Shown here piece after piece: positions 58,652-64,000 of a DNA stretch of 64,000 nucleotides. Every line of letters begins with the position of its first letter. Position 1 is the first letter of the stretch. This DNA is from CAVTWJ01 sp964525605. Lineage in GTDB: Bacteria; Oederibacteriota; Muellerivitia; Muellerivitales; Muellerivitaceae. Below the pieces are notes generated by a model. That model was given only the letters and a program-made list of their open reading frames with translations, had not been told where the DNA came from and did not search any database. Location: the NCBI GenBank assembly GCA_964525605.1, contig CAZGKT010000008.1:1-64000 (forward strand), in the 5' to 3' direction. The translations under genes were made by a program, and so were the position numbers.

Positions 58652-60037
58652 TTAATTGGAGTGATTTCCATCTGTAAGTTGCTTTTTCAGACCATTAATT
58701 TCCGCAAGCAAGGCAATATCTGAAACAAGTAGATCTTCAATTTTTTCATAGGCATGAATAATAGTCGTATGGTCTTTCCCCCCAAAGGCGGCCCCGATCT
58801 CACTTAGAGAATGAGGTGTCAACTCCCGCGAAAGAAACATGGCTATTTGTCTTGGAAAAGCAATCTGCTTGGTTCTCTTCTTGGATTTCATATCTGAAAA
58901 ACGACAATGGTACCTTTCTGCTACAACTCTTTGGATATCTTCGACGGAAACGCGCTTATCCTCGCTGGGAAATGTATCCTTAAGGATTTCTTTGGCCAAG
59001 TCGAGGGAAACTTCCTGGCGCGTAAGGGAGGCATAGGCGATGACACGAAGCATCGCACCTTCTAATTCGCGGATATTAGCTTTGGCGTGATTGGCAATGA
59101 AGGTTGTAACCTCATTGGGGACAATAATCCCCTCGTTTTCTGCCTTTTTGCGCAGAATAGCAATACGGGTTTCTAGATCCGGCTCTTGAATATCGGTGAT
59201 CAAACCCATTTCAAAGCGGTTCTTCAGCCTTTCTTCGAGTTTAATTTCCTTGGGGTGACTATCGGAAGTAGCAACAATTTGTTTTTGAGCTTCGTATAAA
59301 ACGTTGAATGTATGGAAAAATTCCTCCTGGGTGGCTTCTTTGCCTTCCCAGAATTGAATATCGTCAATCAATAGAACGTCTACGGTTCGGTATTTATTGC
59401 GAAAATCTTGTGAGCGACCGGATTGAATGGCCTGGATGAAGTCATTCATGAATTTTTCACTCGATAAATACAAAACCCTGGAAGCCGGTGTTTGATTTAA
59501 GACAAAATTGCCAATGGCCTGCAAAAGATGGGTTTTTCCCAAACCAACCCCACCATAAATAAACAAGGGGTTGTAGGATCTAGCGGGAGATTCCGCAACC
59601 GCTAGGCATGCCGCATGAGAAAAGCGGTTGCTGTTTCCCACCACGAAACTTTCAAAATTGAATTTTGAGTTGAGGATGAATTCTGAGTCGGTTGAAATTT
59701 TGGGACTCAAGAGGCTCAACCGGGGTTTTTCAGCTACTTCAATGGTCAAAGAAGGTGAACCTGCGCCAGAGGTTAAGTCGGGGGAAGAGGCAGGGTTTTC
59801 AATTTCAAATTGAATTTCCAATTGTTCTGGGTGAAGGGAGTTAAGGACTTTTTGGATCTGAGGCTGATAATGATCTCGGATCCAGTCTCGGAAAAACTCA
59901 TTGGGAACCTGAACATGGATGGTTTTTTCACGGACGGAAGCTTTAGTGACTTTAAACCAAGTTTCAAAACTTTGCTGATTTAGGTCTTTTTTTAGGTTTT
60001 CGAGGCAACGATCCCATAGATCGGCTGTAACACTCAT
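58652..60037 (-). CDS. dnaA: Chromosomal replication initiator DnaA
   Basis: A product of 461 residues. Domain I is at the N-terminus (DLWDRCLENLKKDLNQQSFE). The AAA+ domain has Walker A YGGVGLGKTHLLQAIG and Walker B VDVLLIDDIQFWEGK. The DNA-binding domain IV ends with the DnaA signature FGGKDHTTIIHAYEKI. It opens the origin by binding DnaA boxes, several of which lie just upstream. The ATG at 60037 has GGGAGG seven bases upstream and is preferred to a start five codons earlier. Confidence 0.98.
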   Translation of the reverse strand: MSVTADLWDRCLENLKKDLNQQSFETWFKVTKASVREKTIHVQVPNEFFRDWIRDHYQPQIQKVLNSLHPEQLEIQFEIENPASSPDLTSGAGSPSLTIEVAEKPRLSLLSPKISTDSEFILNSKFNFESFVVGNSNRFSHAACLAVAESPARSYNPLFIYGGVGLGKTHLLQAIGNFVLNQTPASRVLYLSSEKFMNDFIQAIQSGRSQDFRNKYRTVDVLLIDDIQFWEGKEATQEEFFHTFNVLYEAQKQIVATSDSHPKEIKLEERLKNRFEMGLITDIQEPDLETRIAILRKKAENEGIIVPNEVTTFIANHAKANIRELEGAMLRVIAYASLTRQEVSLDLAKEILKDTFPSEDKRVSVEDIQRVVAERYHCRFSDMKSKKRTKQIAFPRQIAMFLSRELTPHSLSEIGAAFGGKDHTTIIHAYEKIEDLLVSDIALLAEINGLKKQLTDGNHSN

Positions 60038-60052
60038 CCACAAGCCTCCCAA

Positions 60053-60614
60053 ACTCTAAAAAACTGGAAAAACCTTTTAAAAAGGCCAATTTCTTATGAC
60101 AGAAATAGAGTTATCCCCGATGTATCCCCAACCCTGCTTTACATGGAATTAATGGCTAAATATCATGTCTTTTAAGGTCATTTCAGTTATTCACAATTGT
60201 GAATAGCCCTGTGGACAACCTCCGTCCATTTTTAACCCCACGTTGTTGAAAAATCGCCGGTTCTTCAAACAATTTTTTCTCAAGAACCCAATCTCGAAAT
60301 TCAACCTTATGCACCGCTTATTCACAGTTATTCACAAATCCACTTTTAGAAGGAGCCTTAGACGAAAAAAATTTTTTCGTGAATCGCAGGGTGGGCTTAG
60401 CGAAGACGAAAAAATTTTTTGAGACATCGTTAAGTTTTCGAAAAGTTAACTTGCTCACTCCTTTTAAACCTTTTAACGCCCAAGTCAAGGAAATTTTCAA
60501 ACGAAGAACAAAAATTATTTTTCATGCAAATTAAATGTGCCCTTGACAGTGGGTAAGTGAAATGAATTTGATCCCGAGAAAAATTTTTATTTCTGAGATT
60601 GGCATTAAAATAAA
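60053..60614. other. Putative chromosomal origin (oriC) with DnaA-box cluster
   Basis: The gap upstream of dnaA holds three perfect DnaA boxes TTATTCACA (60187-60195, 60318-60326, 60328-60336). Near matches lie at 60198-60206 (reverse), 60210-60218 (reverse, TGTGGACAA) and 60307-60315 (TTATGCACC). Next to them is AT-rich DNA with two copies of GACGAAAAAA…TTTTTT (60361-60380 and 60405-60420); the first is a perfect palindrome, a possible unwinding element. No protein gene is credible here. Confidence 0.8.
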
Positions 60615-61637
60615 TCAGTAGCTGTTCGCGTCCAATTTCACTTTTCCGCGGAACACCCAGTAGATGCTCGCAGTGTAGGCGATCACTAAAGGCATTCCAA
60701 TGGTCGCGATAATCGTCATGATTTGGAGTGTCTTGAGGGAAGAACAGGAATTGTAAATGGTGAGACTATGATCAGGAGAGGGGTTGGAAAAAACCATATT
60801 GGGATACATGCCGATACCAAATAAAGCCATGAGGCTCGCACAAGCCGCACAGGAAGAAAGAAACGCCATAAATCCACGGCCGTGGCTTATAGAACGAGGA
60901 ATGTTGGCGATAGAAAGAACGCTTAGGACTGGAACTATAAAAAGAAGGGGATGTGCTTGAAGCGTGGTAAGCATGTGGGGCGTATACAAGAGAGTTGCCA
61001 TGGTGGTTAATACATAGAGGAGGATGAAAAAGATAATCGTATTTTTAACCCACCCTTTGAGTTTTTCTTGCAAGGAACCTTCTGTTTTCAAAACGATATA
61101 AATAGAACCATGCATCATGAAGAGGGCGAGGGTTGTGATTCCCAGCAAAAGAGAATAAGGATTTAAAAGGCCTAGGAATGTTCCCGCAAACTCATGGTCA
61201 GCGGCCAAGGGAATTCCCCAGGCGATATTGCCCATGGCTATTCCCACTAAGAGACTTGAGACGATGCTGGAAATGGAAAAACTTACATCCCAAAGCTGGC
61301 GCCACCATGCCATCGATTGTTTGCTTCGAAATTCAATGGCGACGGCCCTAAAGATTAAAGCGACAAGCAGTAGCATAAAAGCTAAGTAGAATCCGGAAAA
61401 AACAGTGGCATAAACTTCCGGAAAAGCCGCAAATAGAGCTCCTCCTCCTGTCACTAACCACACTTCATTTCCATCCCAAATGGGTCCTATCGCATTGAGA
61501 AAAAGTCGCCGGTCCCGATCCTCTTTGACGAACAAGTGTAAAGCTCCAATTCCTAAATCAAAGCCATCCAGGATGGCGTAACCCATGAAAAGAACGCCCA
61601 CCAGAATGAACCATATTGTTTGGTAATCGAAGTTCAT
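60615..61637 (-). CDS. cydB: Cytochrome bd-type quinol oxidase subunit II
   Basis: A membrane protein of 340 residues with about eight hydrophobic helices. The family start is FDYQTIWFILVGVLFMGYAI, followed by DGFDLGIGALHLFV and NAIGPIWDGNEVWLVTGGGA. It supports the haem-bearing subunit I. Its ATG overlaps the cydA stop as ATGA. The oxidase reduces O2 with high affinity, protecting oxygen-sensitive hydrogenases or permitting microaerobic respiration. No cydX or cydCD is adjacent. Confidence 0.96.
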   Translation of the reverse strand: MNFDYQTIWFILVGVLFMGYAILDGFDLGIGALHLFVKEDRDRRLFLNAIGPIWDGNEVWLVTGGGALFAAFPEVYATVFSGFYLAFMLLLVALIFRAVAIEFRSKQSMAWWRQLWDVSFSISSIVSSLLVGIAMGNIAWGIPLAADHEFAGTFLGLLNPYSLLLGITTLALFMMHGSIYIVLKTEGSLQEKLKGWVKNTIIFFILLYVLTTMATLLYTPHMLTTLQAHPLLFIVPVLSVLSIANIPRSISHGRGFMAFLSSCAACASLMALFGIGMYPNMVFSNPSPDHSLTIYNSCSSLKTLQIMTIIATIGMPLVIAYTASIYWVFRGKVKLDANSY

Positions 61638-62974
61638 GCGCGATGTCCCTCCTCAACTTTCATGTTAAGCCCATGCTGGATCTTATCGTTCAAAAGATAG
61701 ATGAAAAGAACGAACAAAAGCAGATAGATAACGGTAAAGAGGATGAGCGAAGTCAAGATTTCACCCGAGCTCACCGTCTTTGAAAGCCCCTCGGCGGTTG
61801 TCATGAGGTTGTAAACAATATAGGGCTGACGCCCGACCTCGGCGGAAAACCAGCCCAATTGATTCGCCGCCTGGGGAAGAAGAACTGAAAACACCAGGAT
61901 CCAGAGAAACCAGCGGGACGAATAAAGATTTCCTCTCCACAAGAGAATGAGGCCGCTCCAGGAAATCAGTATGAGAAGAATTCCGATAGCGATCATGGCG
62001 TGGTAAGTCTGAAAAACGAAATTAATTGGGGGTCTTTTATCCGGCGCAAAGGCGGAAAGACCTGTGACCGGTGTATCGAAATGTCCCGATACCAGGTAAC
62101 TCAAAAGACCTGGAACGGCCAAGCCGTGAGTTTGGCCCGCTTTCTCGTCCACCCAGCCAACCAAGTATCCATCGGCCGGAGCCAATGCCGGGAAGTGTCC
62201 CTCATAAGCTGCTAACTTGGCAGGCTGTGTTTGGGCGACCACCAGACCACTATGATGGCCTGAAAACAGTTGCAAAAGAGAAGCCACACAAGCGAGCCCG
62301 AGGGCTATTTTTAGTGAAGCTTTGGCGAACTGTTGATTTTTTCCCTTGAGAAGGTAATAGGCGCTGACGCTTAGGACTGCAAAAGCTCCGGCCTGCCAGG
62401 CTCCCATATAAACATGAAAGATCCTGTCTACGGATGAGGGGTTGAAAACCAATTGCCAGAAGTCGGTGATTTGGGCTCGTTGGAGAGAACCTTCCCCGAC
62501 TAAGTGATAACCTGCCGGAGTCTGTTGCCAGGAATTGGCGATAACAATCCAAATAGCACTGAAGTGAGCTCCAAAGCAGACCATCACCGTTGAAAAAAGA
62601 TGAGTTCCGCGCCCAAGACGATCCCATCCAAAGAGTAAAAGCGCCAAGAAACCCGACTCAAGGAAAAAAGCGAAAACACCTTCGGCGGCTAATGCGCTTC
62701 CGAAAACATCCCCGACGAAGCGGGAATAATTAGACCAGTTTGTTCCAAATTGAAATTCCATCACGATTCCCGTCGCCACGCCGATAGCGAAGACCAAGCC
62801 GAAGATGCGGGTCCAAAATTTTGCCATTTCAAGGTAAAGAGTTTTTTTCGTGAGGAAGTAAAGGCTTTCCATAAAGACGAGGATTAAGCCTAAACCGATA
62901 CTGAAAGGGGGAAAAAGGTAATGGAAGGCAATGGTGAATCCAAACTGTGCGCGGGCCAACATCAAAGCGTCCAT
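61634..62974 (-). CDS. cydA: Cytochrome bd-type quinol oxidase subunit I
   Basis: A product of 446 residues. The haem ligand His near residue 18 is in FGFTIAFHYLFPPFSIGLG, the second in IFHVYMGAWQAGAFAV near 185, and GRQPYIVYNLMTT near 380 is the conserved GRQP block. Length is clearly shorter than E. coli CydA (522), pointing to the short-Q-loop (CIO) type. It transfers electrons from quinol to O2 without pumping. The promoter region (62975-63090) shares the gap with the cobalamin riboswitch. Confidence 0.96.
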   Translation of the reverse strand: MDALMLARAQFGFTIAFHYLFPPFSIGLGLILVFMESLYFLTKKTLYLEMAKFWTRIFGLVFAIGVATGIVMEFQFGTNWSNYSRFVGDVFGSALAAEGVFAFFLESGFLALLLFGWDRLGRGTHLFSTVMVCFGAHFSAIWIVIANSWQQTPAGYHLVGEGSLQRAQITDFWQLVFNPSSVDRIFHVYMGAWQAGAFAVLSVSAYYLLKGKNQQFAKASLKIALGLACVASLLQLFSGHHSGLVVAQTQPAKLAAYEGHFPALAPADGYLVGWVDEKAGQTHGLAVPGLLSYLVSGHFDTPVTGLSAFAPDKRPPINFVFQTYHAMIAIGILLILISWSGLILLWRGNLYSSRWFLWILVFSVLLPQAANQLGWFSAEVGRQPYIVYNLMTTAEGLSKTVSSGEILTSLILFTVIYLLLFVLFIYLLNDKIQHGLNMKVEEGHRA

Positions 62975-63090
62975 AATTTCTCCTAGAAAGTCTTTAAAGC
63001 TATAGTCGGATCTGAGTTAGGTTAGAAGTTTATAAAAGCTCCCTCAAGTTATTTTGTTAAATGTTGTCACGCACTTTGCGGCATGTGCCC

Positions 63091-63119
63091 TTGACAGCTC
63101 TCAGCCCCCCCCTTTTAAT
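63091..63119 (+). promoter_or_regulatory. Sigma-70-type promoter of the cobalamin riboswitch transcript
   Basis: A perfect TTGACA (63091-63096), 17-bp spacer and TTTAAT (63114-63119). The expected start, near 63126, falls at the first base of riboswitch stem P1. Confidence 0.75.
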
Positions 63120-63125
63120 GGGTTT

Positions 63126-63267
63126 CGTTCAAGGTATTCGGGAAACCGGTTTGAATCCGGTGCGGACCCGCCACTGTAAGGGATGAGTGATTCCTTTCGA
63201 AAGCCACTGTCATTAAGACGGGAAGGCCCGGAAGCCGAGTCCCAAGTCAGGATACCGGCCTTGAACG
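63126..63267 (+). promoter_or_regulatory. Cobalamin (AdoCbl) riboswitch aptamer
   Basis: P1 is closed by CGTTCAAGG (63126-63134) and CCTTGAACG (63259-63267), a perfect 9-bp stem. Inside lie GAATCCGGTGCGGACCCGCC with CACTGTAAGGG, then the B12 box region GCCGAGTCCCAAGTCAGGAT and ACC. Binding of coenzyme B12 normally turns expression off. It precedes the ABC ATPase gene by 134 bp, implying that gene serves cobalamin or a B12-related metal/corrinoid transport. Confidence 0.96.
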
Positions 63268-63295
63268 AAACGCTCACCCAACCCGGGTGGGCCTG

Positions 63296-63334
63296 GAAAG
63301 CAAGCCTCGAGGAATGGGCTTTGTGCTTCTTTTT
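63296..63334 (+). terminator. Likely expression-platform terminator of the riboswitch
   Basis: GAAAGCAAGCC pairs with GGCTTTGTGCTTC through a stem with small bulges and is followed by TTTTT (63330-63334). It lies between the aptamer and the start codon, as needed for transcriptional control. The bulges make this tentative. Confidence 0.5.
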
Positions 63335-63401
63335 GATCTCATCCATCCAAAGAAGTCTTCCTTCCCCTTGGTTTCCATGAACGATGCAACTTGGGGAACC
63401 C

Positions 63402-64000
63402 ATGTCTCTTTTTGAAATTCAAAACCTCTCCTTTCGTTATCCCGCCTACTGCTCGTTTCAGCTTTATCCGACGAATCTTTCCATCGCAAAGGGAGACTTA
63501 GTCGGATTGCTGGGGCCGAATGGCGCGGGTAAGTCCACACTTCTTAAGTTAATGACAGGATTGTTATCTCCCCAAACGGGACAAATTCATTTCGAAAATC
63601 GCCTCCTGAAAACCATTCCGGTTCGAGATCGTGCGAGAAAAATAGCCTATGTTCCGCAATCTCTCCATTTCACTTTTCCATTAAGTGTTTGGGAAGTGGT
63701 GGAAATGGGACGTCATCCCCATCTTGGACGGTTTGAGCCGCTGGGGACGAGGGACAAGGCGGTCTGCGAGAGAGCGCTAGATTTTTGCGATGCGCTTAGT
63801 TTCAAAGGCCGTCTTTACGACGAACTTTCCGGCGGGGAAAAACAGAGGGTGTTGTTGGCCTCGGCCCTGGCCCAGACGCCCCAGGTATTGCTCTTGGATG
63901 AGCCGACTTTGTCCCTGGATCTTTCGCACCAAATTCTCCTCTTCGAGATTATTCAAAAACTTCATCGGGAAGAGGGTTTAACCGTTGTCGTCGCGACACA
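63402..64000 (+). CDS. btuD: Cobalamin/iron-type ABC transporter ATPase (BtuD/FecE-like), cut by right edge
   Basis: 199 codons are visible. Walker A LLGPNGAGKSTLLKL, Q-loop region YVPQSLHF, signature ELSGGEKQRVLLASAL and Walker B VLLLDEPTLSLDLSHQ place it in the BtuD/FecE/HmuV family. RKIAYVPQ followed by EVVEMGRHPHLGRF is typical of vitamin B12 and siderophore importers. The upstream cobalamin riboswitch supports B12 or corrinoid import. The ATG at 63402 lies about six bases after TTGGGGAA, a usable ribosome binding site. No permease gene precedes it in the transcript, so it should follow beyond the window. Confidence 0.93.
   Translation, partial: MSLFEIQNLSFRYPAYCSFQLYPTNLSIAKGDLVGLLGPNGAGKSTLLKLMTGLLSPQTGQIHFENRLLKTIPVRDRARKIAYVPQSLHFTFPLSVWEVVEMGRHPHLGRFEPLGTRDKAVCERALDFCDALSFKGRLYDELSGGEKQRVLLASALAQTPQVLLLDEPTLSLDLSHQILLFEIIQKLHREEGLTVVVAT

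Noticed and set aside
60318..60500. A 60-codon Lys/Phe-rich frame in the putative origin (possible rpmH-like small basic protein)
   Set aside because: The sequence does not match ribosomal protein L34, has no ribosome binding site, and lies across the DnaA boxes and A/T palindromes.
58652..60614. Prophage or plasmid replication region
   Set aside because: The dnaA and dnaN products are full-length chromosomal types in canonical order, with no integrase, rep or partition genes nearby.
1..64000. tRNA or rRNA genes
   Set aside because: No cloverleaf with a GTTC-type T arm and CCA-compatible acceptor, and no rRNA signature, was recognised in the gaps. A tRNA search program was not available, so a missed tRNA cannot be fully excluded.

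Overview
The window looks like a chromosomal segment of a Gram-negative-type (diderm) bacterium with a facultatively anaerobic, hydrogen-based metabolism. Evidence: a heptose epimerase for LPS core, a lipobox lipoprotein, dnaA-dnaN with a DnaA-box cluster (probably the chromosome origin), a cytochrome bd oxidase, and about 26 kb devoted to [NiFe]-hydrogenases. No rRNA or tRNA was seen, so lineage cannot be fixed. An uncultured phylum with several cytosolic hydrogenases is possible, but that is a guess.

Layout. 1-3.1 kb: a CDF metal exporter (cut by the left edge) diverging from a GT-C-type membrane glycosyltransferase. 3.1-10.9 kb: an AddB-AddA-like double-strand-break repair nuclease pair, with an AT-rich secreted-protein gene wedged between them and several dispersed repeats inserted in frame. 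11-15.8 kb: ispH, a Gfo/Idh oxidoreductase, a LysM lipoprotein, hypE and a Sel1-repeat protein. 15.9-22.4 kb: a group 4 (Ech-like) membrane hydrogenase whose NuoL-like and NuoH-like subunits are one polypeptide, followed by hypA and hypB. 22.4-25.9 kb: a secreted protein, an ABC exporter and an 11-unit 21-22 bp repeat array. 25.9-35.0 kb (minus strand): hoxEFUYH (NAD-linked group 3d hydrogenase), a maturation protease, hypF, hypC and hypD. 35.5-40.9 kb (plus strand, divergent): a group 3b NADP-type (sulf)hydrogenase in the order beta-gamma-delta-alpha, its protease, and a flavodoxin-ferredoxin fusion. 41-56.7 kb: housekeeping and accessory genes (HEAT protein, PD-(D/E)XK nuclease, oligoendopeptidase F, PAP2, YeeE/YedE pair, purC, hldD, thiO, HD-GYP, and a MrfA-like helicase fused to a MrfB-like nuclease). 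56.9-60.6 kb: a 59-residue zinc-finger gene, dnaN, dnaA and the putative origin. 60.6-64 kb: cydAB, then a cobalamin riboswitch controlling an ABC ATPase cut by the right edge.

How it works together. The six Hyp proteins (A, B, C, D, E, F) build and insert the NiFe(CN)2CO centre. Two proteases fit the two large subunits that carry C-terminal extensions (HoxH and the 3b alpha subunit). The group 4 large subunit ends at its last CxxC motif and should need none. The three enzymes would couple H2 to ferredoxin plus ion gradient (group 4), NAD(H) (3d) and NADP(H) (3b).

The most notable unnamed signal is a Crp/Fnr-like palindrome (TRTGA-N6-TCATA) centred 74-88 bp upstream of the first gene of each of the three hydrogenase operons. 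A weaker copy sits at the same distance upstream of the small zinc-finger gene.
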